Shown one piece after another: positions 1 to 6,341 of a DNA stretch of 6,622 nucleotides (position 1 is its first letter; each line of letters begins with the position of its first letter). The position numbers and the translations under genes were made by a program. This DNA is from an uncultured Flavobacteriaceae bacterium (GTDB lineage Bacteria > Bacteroidota > Bacteroidia > Flavobacteriales > Flavobacteriaceae). The stretch is taken from contig CALITN010000165.1 in NCBI GenBank assembly GCA_938041595.1, positions 1 to 6,622 of the forward strand. Reading direction: 5' to 3'. Below the pieces are notes generated by a model that did no database searches, was not told where the DNA came from, and saw nothing but the letters and a program-made list of their open reading frames with translations.

Positions 1-399
1 CTTTTGGAAAACAATTGGCAATTAGATCAACTGGCTTGTCTGAATTCAGAACTTGCCGAGAAGTTCAACCTTACCGTCTCGGAAACCATTCCTAAAGATT
101 CGGTTGCACTGCTTTTGACCTGTGAGTACATGGTGGCCAACAAAGGAGGTATGTTGATTTGTCAACATCAAATTCATAACCTCAGCTTAGATAAACTCCC
201 CGAGCACCTGATTGTTTTCGCTGGAACCGATCAGTTTGCGCCTGACGTAAGTGAGGGAATGTCACTGTTAAAATCAAAGTATTTTGGAGATTTGCCAACC
301 AACATCACCACCCTGAATGTGAAAGATTCTTCCAAAGAGAATGATTTCTTATCCCAAGGGAATTCCTCAAAAAATATCTACTTAATCCTGCAAGAATAA
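1..399 (+). CDS. LUD-domain (LutC/YkgG-like) protein, 3' part only
   Basis: This is the C-terminal part of a LUD-domain protein (DUF162; LutC/YkgG superfamily). The frame is open to the left edge (first codon CTT, Leu), so the TTG at base 4 is probably not the true start; relatives are about 200 residues and this piece has 132. Recognisable stretches are SVALLLTCEYMVANKGGMLI (about residues 34-53), the hydrophobic strand HLIVFAGTDQ, and the tail PTNITTLNV...SSKNIYLILQE, all typical of the flavobacterial members. In LutC proteins the domain belongs to lactate-oxidation complexes, but single-domain flavobacterial versions have no assigned role that I know of. No membrane segment or signal is visible. 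The stop codon lies 5 nt before cdsA, so the two are almost certainly co-transcribed. In flavobacterial genomes I recall ftsH lying upstream of this pair, which cannot be seen here. The family call is fairly sure; the function is unknown. Confidence 0.8.
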   Translation, partial: LLENNWQLDQLACLNSELAEKFNLTVSETIPKDSVALLLTCEYMVANKGGMLICQHQIHNLSLDKLPEHLIVFAGTDQFAPDVSEGMSLLKSKYFGDLPTNITTLNVKDSSKENDFLSQGNSSKNIYLILQE

Positions 400-404
400 G
401 GTGC

Positions 405-1211
405 ATGAAAGACCTTAAAATTCGAGCCTTTTCTGGGCTGCTCTATGCGGCACTCTTAGTGGTCTCTATTTTTCAAGGACCTGGATTCTTTTACCCTGTT
501 CTTTTTGTATTTTCTAGTCTTGCAGCGATTGAATTCTTTCGTCTTTTACAACTGCGTTTTATCCTTCCACTGCTTTCCCTTTTTGGAATTTATTATTCGC
601 ACTATAAAGGCTTGCTCTCTGCCACAGCAATTCAATTGATGCTTGGCTATACGCTGCTATGTTGCCTTATTTTTACAGCGCGCTTGCATCGTCCTTTTAC
701 TATGAATGGAAGGCTTCTTAAAGGTGTTTTAGGTTACGGTTATGTCTTAGGTTCATGCTTTTTCATCATTGCCCTCTATGGCACAGAAACAAGCTTTGAA
801 CCCATCACCATGCTATTGGTTTATGTTCTTATTTGGGTAAACAACAGCGCTGCTTATTTTATCGGAAGTCAATTGGGTAAAACACCTTTATTCCCTAGTA
901 TCTCTCCAAAAAAATCATGGGAAGGATTCTGGGGTGGGCAATTTTTCTGTCTCCTTTTCGGACTACTCGTCTATTTCACCTATTGGCCCTCCGAATACTC
1001 CCCCATTACAATAATAACACTATCATTATTGACACCGAGTCTGGCCACCTATGGAGATTTGATCCAGTCACAATTCAAACGCATTGCAGGAGTCAAGGAC
1101 AGCGGCAGTCTGTTACCGGGTCATGGAGGCTTCTACGATCGGATGGACAGCATCATTTACACTGCTCCTTTTGTATATTTAATCCAAGAAATCATCCAAT
1201 ATGTTTCATAA
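405..1211 (+). CDS. cdsA: Phosphatidate cytidylyltransferase (CDP-diacylglycerol synthase)
   Basis: Integral inner-membrane enzyme that converts phosphatidic acid and CTP to CDP-diacylglycerol, the precursor of all bacterial phospholipids. The protein has 268 residues, normal for the family, and about eight hydrophobic membrane segments spread from residue 8 to 265. The C-terminal CDP-alcohol signature is complete: S222-x-F-K225-R226-x4-K231-D232, then P238-G-H240-G-G and D245-R-x-D248. The preceding G217-D218 is also present; D218 and D245 correspond, as I recall, to the metal-binding aspartates of the Thermotoga CdsA structure. The motif SPKKSWEG (167-174) is intact. One oddity is that the motif before it, usually W-x-N-D-T/S-x-A-Y, reads WVNNSAAY, with Asn147 (bases 843-845) where Asp is usual. 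The ATG at 405 is chosen because it starts 5 nt after the upstream stop and gives the expected N-terminus. The 3' end overlaps psd by 11 nt, suggesting translational coupling. Identification is firm. Confidence 0.96.
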   Translation: MKDLKIRAFSGLLYAALLVVSIFQGPGFFYPVLFVFSSLAAIEFFRLLQLRFILPLLSLFGIYYSHYKGLLSATAIQLMLGYTLLCCLIFTARLHRPFTMNGRLLKGVLGYGYVLGSCFFIIALYGTETSFEPITMLLVYVLIWVNNSAAYFIGSQLGKTPLFPSISPKKSWEGFWGGQFFCLLFGLLVYFTYWPSEYSPITIITLSLLTPSLATYGDLIQSQFKRIAGVKDSGSLLPGHGGFYDRMDSIIYTAPFVYLIQEIIQYVS

Positions 1212-1851
1212 AGAAGGTTTTCAAATCATTTTAGGCAGCTTCGTTTTGGTAGCTACAATGGCGCTTGGCGCAGAATACGGTATCAGCAATTTCTATCTGC
1301 AAAAAGGAATTCAGTTGGTAGCATTAGTGCTTTTAATCCTAGTGCTACAGTTTTTCAGAAATCCCAAACGCAATACCCCTATTGATGATTCTCTTCTCTA
1401 CGCTCCTGTGGATGGAAAAGTAGTCGTTATTGAAGAAGTTTTTGAAAAAGAATTTTTTAAGGACAAACGCTTACAGGTATCCATATTCATGTCTCCAATC
1501 AACGTCCACGTAACACGATACTGTATGAGTGGAAAAGTTGTTTTTAGTAAATACCATCCCGGGAAATATTTAGTCGCTTGGCATCCTAAGTCCTCGGAGG
1601 AAAATGAACGAACCACCATCGTTTTGGAAAACAAATCTTTTGGTCAGGTACTTTACCGGCAGATTGCTGGTGCTCTGGCGCGACGGATTGTAAACTATGC
1701 CGAAGAAGGCACCCAAGTTGTCCAAGGAACCGATGCAGGCTTTATCAAGTTTGGATCTCGAATCGACTTATATCTTCCCCTTGGAACCCCGCTGAATGTG
1801 TCCCTCAATCAGGTGGTCAAAGGAGGCATTGATGTTATTGCGAAAGCTTAG
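1201..1851 (+). CDS. psd: Phosphatidylserine decarboxylase (pyruvoyl enzyme, short form)
   Basis: Decarboxylates phosphatidylserine to phosphatidylethanolamine at the inner membrane. The 216-residue length fits the short Psd form common in Bacteroidota. Hydrophobic segments at about 8-24 and 34-52 are the membrane anchor. The catalytic part shows APVDGKV (68-74, with D71), FMSPINVHVTR (96-106, with H103), HPGKYLVAW (119-127) and GFIKFGSRIDLYLPLG (180-195). By family knowledge the proenzyme self-cleaves between G185 and S186, Ser186 becoming the pyruvoyl group of a 31-residue alpha chain; D71, H103 and S186 match the Asp-His-Ser processing triad. The start ATG at 1201 lies inside the end of cdsA (11-nt overlap), has no ribosome-binding site of its own, and gives MFHKEG, a start I recognise from flavobacterial homologues. 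The gene follows cdsA in the same pathway; phosphatidylserine synthase must lie elsewhere. The last 17 nt overlap the end of valS on the other strand. Confidence 0.95.
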   Translation: MFHKEGFQIILGSFVLVATMALGAEYGISNFYLQKGIQLVALVLLILVLQFFRNPKRNTPIDDSLLYAPVDGKVVVIEEVFEKEFFKDKRLQVSIFMSPINVHVTRYCMSGKVVFSKYHPGKYLVAWHPKSSEENERTTIVLENKSFGQVLYRQIAGALARRIVNYAEEGTQVVQGTDAGFIKFGSRIDLYLPLGTPLNVSLNQVVKGGIDVIAKA

Positions 1852-4468
1852 CCAAGCTTTCTTTTAGTACTGTAATTTTATCCATTGCATCTGCGGCTTT
1901 CTTTTTTTCAATAGCCACCACTTGATCTGGTGCATTGTTTACGAAGCGTTCGTTGCTAAGCTTTTTCTCCACAGATAGTAAAAAACCTTGGGCATAACGC
2001 AGTTCTTCCTGCAGCTTTTTACGTTCAGCAGCAACGTCAATTTTTCCCTCCAAGGGGATGAAAAACTCGGTAGTGCCTACACGGAAAGTACCTCCCATTT
2101 GACTTTCATCAGGAGCGGAATACTGAATATTTTCAATATACCCCAATTGGTGAAGAAGAGCCTCATAATGATGCCAGGGATTCTGAGCATTGGTCACATA
2201 GAGTCGAATGGTCTCTTTGAAACCTAAATTCTTTTCTTTTCTGAAGTTTCGAACCGCACCAATCAGTTGTTGGATTTGATCAAAGTCCTCCAACAATCTA
2301 GTGTCATACTTCTCGGGTTGTGGCCATGCTGAAACAGCCAAGGCTTCCATGGAGCTTCGTTCACCACAGAAATGCCAGAGCTCTTCCGTGATAAAAGGCA
2401 TAAAAGGATGCAAAACGCGAAGGTTTTTTTCAAAGAGTTCCGTCACGCGCTTTTTTGTTTGGGGATCGATGGTATTATTGGTCGTTTTGATGGATTCCAA
2501 CAACCAAGAACAGTAATCATCCCAAACCAGCTTGTAGAGGGTCATCAAAGCATCCGAAATACGGTATTTTGAAAAATGGTCCTCTACCTGTTCCAAAGCG
2601 CGATTGAAGGCATTATCATACCAATCCAAGGCAAGGGTTGCTGCAGCAGAGGGAGGATTTTCTGAAACTTCCCAACTTTGAATCAAACGGTAGGCGTTCC
2701 ACAATTTATTGGAAAAGTTTTTGCCCTGCTGACAGAGCGATTCATCAAAGAGCAAATCGTTTCCAGCGGCTGTACTCAACATGAGTCCGACACGAACCGA
2801 ATCGGCTCCATATTCCGCAATCAAGCCCAAAGCATCAGGAGAATTCCCTAATTGTTTAGACATTTTTCGACCTTGCTTGTCGCGAACCAAGCCGGTTAGA
2901 TAAACATTTTCAAAAGGTCTTTCTGCCCGTAATTCATAGCCAGAAACAATCATTCGGGCAACCCAAAAGAATAAAATATCTGGGCCTGTCACCAAATCTT
3001 GCGTAGGATAGTAATAATTGATTTCCTCATTCTCGGGTGCCATCACTCCATCAAAGACAGAAATGGGCCATAGCCATGACGAAAACCAGGTATCCAATAC
3101 ATCTTCTTCTTGACGGAGGTCTTCAAGACTCAGGCTAGTATTAGCTGTTTTTTCTTGTGCCAAAAGTAAGGCCTCCTCAGCAGTGGCAGCTACAACAAAG
3201 TCTTCCTTTCCTGGACCGTAATAAAAGGCCGGAATCTGATGCCCCCACCAAAGCTGTCGAGAAATATTCCAATCACGAATATTCTCCATCCAATGACGGT
3301 AAGTACTATTGAATTTTTTAGGTAAAAGAGCTACTTCCTCTGATTCTAAAACTGCTTTTAAAGCAGGCTCTGCTAGGGTTTCCATTTTTAAAAACCACTG
3401 ATCGGAAAGGCGCGGCTCAATTACTGCTTTGGTGCGCTCCGAAGTGCCCACCTTATTGATATGGTTCTCTTTTTTTACCAAAAATCCTTTTTCCTCCAAG
3501 GCCTTGGCAAAGGTTTTTCGTGCTTTAAATCGGTCTTGTCCTTCCCAGGCTCCTGCCTGTTCGTTCAATCGTCCATCCGAATGGAAAATATCTATAACTT
3601 CTAACTGGTGTCGCTCGCCCAATGCTTTATCATTAGGGTCGTGCGCTGGTGTTACTTTCAAACAACCGGTTCCAAATTCAGAATCCACGTAGGTGTCCAA
3701 AATGATGGGAATTTCACGACCAACTATGGGAACGATGGCTTTTTTACCATGCAGTTCTGTGTAGCGTTCGTCCTCTGGGTGAATACAAATGGCCGTATCC
3801 CCAAAAATGGTTTCAGGACGTGTGGTCGCTACCGTAATTTTCTCTTCACTCCCTACAATGGGATATGAGACATAATAAAGTAATCCTTGCTTTTCCTCAT
3901 AGATCACCTCCTCATCGGAAAGCGTAGTTTGGGCTTCAGGATCCCAATTAACCATACGATAGCCTTTGTAAATGAATCCCTTATTGTAGAGGTCAACAAA
4001 TACTTTGATCACCGATGCTGACAAACGGTCATTGAGGGTGAATTGGGTTCGATCCCAATCACACGAACAGCCCAGTTTTTTGAGTTGCTCTAGAATCACA
4101 CCGCCGTATTCGTGCGTCCAATCCCAAGCATGCTTCAAAAACGCTTCACGGGACAAATCAGACTTGTCAATTCCTTCCTGTTTGAGTTTGGCCACCACCT
4201 TAGCTTCCGTAGCAATTGAAGCGTGATCGGTACCGGGAACCCAACATGCATTGTACCCCTTCATTCGTGCACGACGGATCAAAATGTCCTGCAAACTATT
4301 GTTCAGCATATGTCCCATGTGCAACACCCCAGTTACGTTTGGAGGTGGAATCACTATCGTGTAAGGCTCTCGATCATCAGGCACTGACTTGAAGTACTTA
4401 TTGTCAGTCCAATACTGATACCATTTATCTTCAACTTCTTGTGCCTTAAATTTTGATGGAATATCCAT
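1835..4468 (-). CDS. valS: Valyl-tRNA synthetase
   Basis: Cytoplasmic class Ia aminoacyl-tRNA synthetase that charges tRNA-Val and edits mischarged threonine. With the start chosen here it has 877 residues, the usual size. The HIGH-type motif is H50-M-G-H53 within PPPNVTGVLHMGHMLN. The CP1 editing domain spans roughly 195-345 and contains TTRPETIFGDTA (215-226) and AHDPND (275-280). WNISRQLWWGHQIPA (400-414), LDTWFSSWLWP (458-468) and VTGPDILFFWVARM (493-506) belong to the catalytic core. The KMSKS-type loop is K535-M-S-K-Q, followed by LGNSPDAL. The helical anticodon-binding domain covers about 610-760, and the charged C-terminal tail (about 811-877) is the ValS coiled-coil arm. The frame stays open upstream to an ATG at 4534, but the ATG at 4468 gives MDIPSKFKAQEVEDKWYQYW, which matches the family N-terminus; the extra 22 residues have no family match and overlap the candidate promoter. 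The gene is convergent with psd and divergent from the DUF1573 gene. Confidence 0.97.
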   Translation of the reverse strand: MDIPSKFKAQEVEDKWYQYWTDNKYFKSVPDDREPYTIVIPPPNVTGVLHMGHMLNNSLQDILIRRARMKGYNACWVPGTDHASIATEAKVVAKLKQEGIDKSDLSREAFLKHAWDWTHEYGGVILEQLKKLGCSCDWDRTQFTLNDRLSASVIKVFVDLYNKGFIYKGYRMVNWDPEAQTTLSDEEVIYEEKQGLLYYVSYPIVGSEEKITVATTRPETIFGDTAICIHPEDERYTELHGKKAIVPIVGREIPIILDTYVDSEFGTGCLKVTPAHDPNDKALGERHQLEVIDIFHSDGRLNEQAGAWEGQDRFKARKTFAKALEEKGFLVKKENHINKVGTSERTKAVIEPRLSDQWFLKMETLAEPALKAVLESEEVALLPKKFNSTYRHWMENIRDWNISRQLWWGHQIPAFYYGPGKEDFVVAATAEEALLLAQEKTANTSLSLEDLRQEEDVLDTWFSSWLWPISVFDGVMAPENEEINYYYPTQDLVTGPDILFFWVARMIVSGYELRAERPFENVYLTGLVRDKQGRKMSKQLGNSPDALGLIAEYGADSVRVGLMLSTAAGNDLLFDESLCQQGKNFSNKLWNAYRLIQSWEVSENPPSAAATLALDWYDNAFNRALEQVEDHFSKYRISDALMTLYKLVWDDYCSWLLESIKTTNNTIDPQTKKRVTELFEKNLRVLHPFMPFITEELWHFCGERSSMEALAVSAWPQPEKYDTRLLEDFDQIQQLIGAVRNFRKEKNLGFKETIRLYVTNAQNPWHHYEALLHQLGYIENIQYSAPDESQMGGTFRVGTTEFFIPLEGKIDVAAERKKLQEELRYAQGFLLSVEKKLSNERFVNNAPDQVVAIEKKKAADAMDKITVLKESLAKLSQ
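1842..1865 (+). terminator. Candidate intrinsic terminator of the LUD-cdsA-psd unit
   Basis: A perfect 8-bp inverted repeat, GAAAGCTT (1842-1849) and AAGCTTTC (1854-1861), encloses a 4-nt loop AGCC and is followed by TTTT (1862-1865). The psd stop codon TAG (1849-1851) lies at the loop edge, and the whole element lies within the last codons of the convergent valS gene. Its position directly at the end of the plus-strand unit is what a terminator would need. The stem is AT-rich and the T tract is short, so it may be weak. No T tract follows it on the minus strand, so a role in ending valS transcription is less likely. Confidence 0.5.
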
Positions 4469-4499
4469 GTATATATATTGTGGTCTGATTTTTGATAAA

Positions 4500-4530
4500 C
4501 AAAAATACAGAGCCCGTGCTTCATAAAAAA
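4500..4530 (-). promoter_or_regulatory. Candidate Bacteroidota-type promoter for valS
   Basis: Read on the minus strand, TATTTTTG (4507-4500) fits the Bacteroidota -7 element TAnnTTTG exactly. Nineteen bases upstream is TTTT (4530-4527), one mismatch from the -33 element TTTG. The start codon at 4468 would then follow a leader of roughly 25 nt. The -7 match is exact, but the -33 match sits in a homopolymer run and so carries little weight. This element also supports the shorter ValS start, because the long reading frame would cover it. Confidence 0.42.
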
Positions 4531-4560
4531 ACATTTAGCAAGCACATAAATATCTTCATT

Positions 4561-4920
4561 ATGAAACAACTTTTATTACTTATTGCCTTATTAACATTGG
4601 GAGGGACAAACGCTCAAGAAATTAGTTTTGAAAATGCAACAATTGATTTTGGCACTATCACTAAGGGAAGTGACGGAAATCGAACCTTTAAATTCACCAA
4701 TACCGGTGCTGTAGCCTTGGAGATTCAAAAGGTATCTTCTTCTTGTGGTTGCACGATCCCCAAAAAACCAGAGGCCCCTATTGCCCCCGGTGAAACAGGA
4801 GAAATCCAAGTTCGATATGACACCAACCGAATGGGTCCTTTTCGCAAAACGATTACTGTAAATTCCAATGCTGTAGGGACTCCCATCGTTGCATTAAAAA
4901 TCAGAGGTACTGTCGAATAA
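4561..4920 (+). CDS. Small secreted DUF1573 protein
   Basis: A 119-residue exported protein of the DUF1573 family, common in Bacteroidota. Residues 1-18 (MKQLLLLIALLTLGGTNA) form a signal peptide with likely cleavage after TNA, just before Q19. The rest is one beta-sandwich-like domain with the family hallmarks: F30-G-T, the strand RTFKFTNTGAVALEI (41-55), S59-S-S-C62-G-C64-T, IAPGETGEIQVRYDT (74-88) and the closing strand PIVALKIRGTVE. The two cysteines at 62 and 64 are characteristic. The fold resembles Ig-like/ASH domains, but no biochemical role is established and I assign none. The frame extends upstream to 4492; the ATG at 4561 is preferred because it puts the signal peptide at the N-terminus. 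No Shine-Dalgarno sequence precedes it. It is divergent from valS (92-nt gap) and its last 27 nt overlap the convergent protease gene. Confidence 0.88.
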   Translation: MKQLLLLIALLTLGGTNAQEISFENATIDFGTITKGSDGNRTFKFTNTGAVALEIQKVSSSCGCTIPKKPEAPIAPGETGEIQVRYDTNRMGPFRKTITVNSNAVGTPIVALKIRGTVE

Positions 4921-6237
4921 AGGCTTTAACACAAAGGTTTTGGTATGAAACAAATCGCCTCTTCGCACTAGTAGTTTGATTTTTTTCCCTGGTTTACGTT
5001 GTAACAAACCCGCAATTTCGTGAAGCTTTAAATCGTCCAAGCGCCGGTTGTTTATTCGACTTAAGACATCTCCTTTTTGAATCCCTGCTATGGCTGCTGG
5101 GGAATTGGGACGAACCTCTACTACTTCAATGATATCCTGTAATTCATATCGAATTACATCCCTTAAAAATATTTCAATTCCCCGATTGGCTCCACTTTCG
5201 TTATAGACGATATTGTTACTATTGTTTCGTTTTCTAGGCACCAATTCCACTCCGTTGTATTGCAATGAGATACCGCTCATATTGTAATAAAAAGGATCTT
5301 TAATCCGCTTGCTGGCTTTTACTGCCATCCGTTGATTCGGATAATCCAAGTAGAGGGTAAATCGACTGAGAAGTTCACCTCCAAGACTTCCAATCCGACC
5401 AGACAACACATCAATAGCTTTGAAATTATCCATTTCGGGATAGGCAACTTTGACATTTTTAAGGGTGTGTCTCCCCATGTGAATGGATTTGATTTTTCCA
5501 CGTTCCCCAAAAATATCACCGTTAATACCCCGCCCCAGAAAATCCTCAAATAAAGGGGCTGTTTTTTCGATTGTACCCTCCGCTTCAAAAAGCCACAAAG
5601 CATCACTAGAGCCTGTATCAATCAGAAGAGGAGCTTTCATGGCAAGAGAATCGCGCAACGAAAATTCTAACTCTATATGTGGCTTATTTCGATAAAAGAT
5701 GAGCGGATAGGATACTGCTTGGATGGGTATCGGAAAAAATCCCACATCCCTGTACACCTTAATTTTTTTATTGCCATAGTCAATTGTAATAGGGAAGTTT
5801 TTAAAAAATTCATGCCCGATAATTCCATCTATTTGTGTCCCCATCCGCCTAGAAAAAATATAATTGTTTTCTTCCACCAACAATATCTCTTGTGCTAGTC
5901 CTCGAATCTTCCCAATTTGCAATGTATTCCCTCGGGTGAGATAGGCCTTAGTGGCTTCGCCCTGACCCAGGCCAATTAGATTGAAACTATTTCGTTCTTT
6001 AAAATAAATCTTTGCGACACTAGAATTGTTGAATAACAGGGTCATTCCTACACCGGTATCCAGTAAAAAAGACAATTGTTGTCCATTGACTGTTACTGGA
6101 ATGACAATCAGATTATTGATGAGCTGAAATGGGATTGTTTGCACCTTTCGCTTATTCAAAAAGAAAAAGTCGGCTTTTGATTGCGCTGTGACAATAGTGG
6201 TGAAAAAACAGCAGAGAAGTAGCAGAATGATGCGCAT
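4894..6237 (-). CDS. Secreted two-lobed aspartyl protease with C-terminal PDZ domain
   Basis: A predicted exported protease-like protein of 447 residues. Residues 1-18 (MRIILLLLCCFFTTIVTA) are a signal peptide with probable cleavage before Q19; the two cysteines do not form a good lipobox. Two retropepsin-like lobes follow. Lobe 1 (about 35-165) has FLLDTGVG (57-64, D60) and the hydrophobic-Gly motif GIIGHEFF (138-145). Lobe 2 (about 178-308) has LLIDTGSSDALW (204-215, D207) and GSLGGELLSRF (283-293). Each lobe thus supplies a DTG aspartate, consistent with a single-chain active site. A PDZ domain occupies about 360-440, with SPAAIAGIQKGDVLSRIN (379-396). The substrate is unknown; an envelope or periplasmic site is inferred from the signal peptide. 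The frame stays open to an ATG at 6348, but that start would bury the signal peptide and run over the divergent aminotransferase start, so the ATG at 6237 is used. The 3' end overlaps the DUF1573 gene by 27 nt. Confidence 0.88.
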   Translation of the reverse strand: MRIILLLLCCFFTTIVTAQSKADFFFLNKRKVQTIPFQLINNLIVIPVTVNGQQLSFLLDTGVGMTLLFNNSSVAKIYFKERNSFNLIGLGQGEATKAYLTRGNTLQIGKIRGLAQEILLVEENNYIFSRRMGTQIDGIIGHEFFKNFPITIDYGNKKIKVYRDVGFFPIPIQAVSYPLIFYRNKPHIELEFSLRDSLAMKAPLLIDTGSSDALWLFEAEGTIEKTAPLFEDFLGRGINGDIFGERGKIKSIHMGRHTLKNVKVAYPEMDNFKAIDVLSGRIGSLGGELLSRFTLYLDYPNQRMAVKASKRIKDPFYYNMSGISLQYNGVELVPRKRNNSNNIVYNESGANRGIEIFLRDVIRYELQDIIEVVEVRPNSPAAIAGIQKGDVLSRINNRRLDDLKLHEIAGLLQRKPGKKIKLLVRRGDLFHTKTFVLKPLFDSTSDF

Positions 6238-6255
6238 GTAAGTGGGGTTTTTGCA

Positions 6256-6286
6256 ACAATTTAACGCCAATTCGTTCGGTTTCAAA
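6256..6286 (-). promoter_or_regulatory. Weak candidate promoter for the protease gene
   Basis: On the minus strand TTTG (6286-6283) is followed after 19 nt by TAAATTGT (6263-6256), which shares the TA and part of the TTTG of the Bacteroidota -7 element TAnnTTTG. The spacing is right and the start codon at 6237 would have a short leader. The -7 match is imperfect, so this is only a candidate. The same 104-bp gap (6238-6341) also holds a run of nine T (6309-6317) and must carry any local promoter of the divergent aminotransferase gene, for which I see no clear match. Confidence 0.25.
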
Positions 6287-6341
6287 ATTTGGAGTTCTTC
6301 TCCTTGGCTTTTTTTTTCATCTTTGTAGCCTAATTTTTGGC

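Noticed and set aside
917..1234. A 105-residue plus-strand frame within cdsA and psd.
   Set aside because: It lies in another frame of strongly conserved genes and has no recognisable domain.
2..1634. A 13-nt exact repeat, TTTTGGAAAACAA, at 2-14 and 1622-1634.
   Set aside because: Both copies are inside coding sequence, encoding LEN-type residues in unrelated genes; there are only two copies and chance is a sufficient explanation.
4469..4534. A 22-residue N-terminal extension of ValS from an ATG at 4534.
   Set aside because: The extra residues do not look like any ValS N-terminus I know, they cover the candidate promoter, and the ATG at 4468 gives the expected family start.
4492..4560. An upstream start for the DUF1573 protein at 4492.
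   Set aside because: It would put 23 polar residues ahead of a textbook signal peptide; the ATG at 4561 is far more likely.
6291..6317. A GGAG/CTCC stem followed by a run of nine T, looking like a plus-strand terminator.
   Set aside because: The stem is only 4 bp, the T run starts 5 nt after it, and no plus-strand gene ends just upstream.
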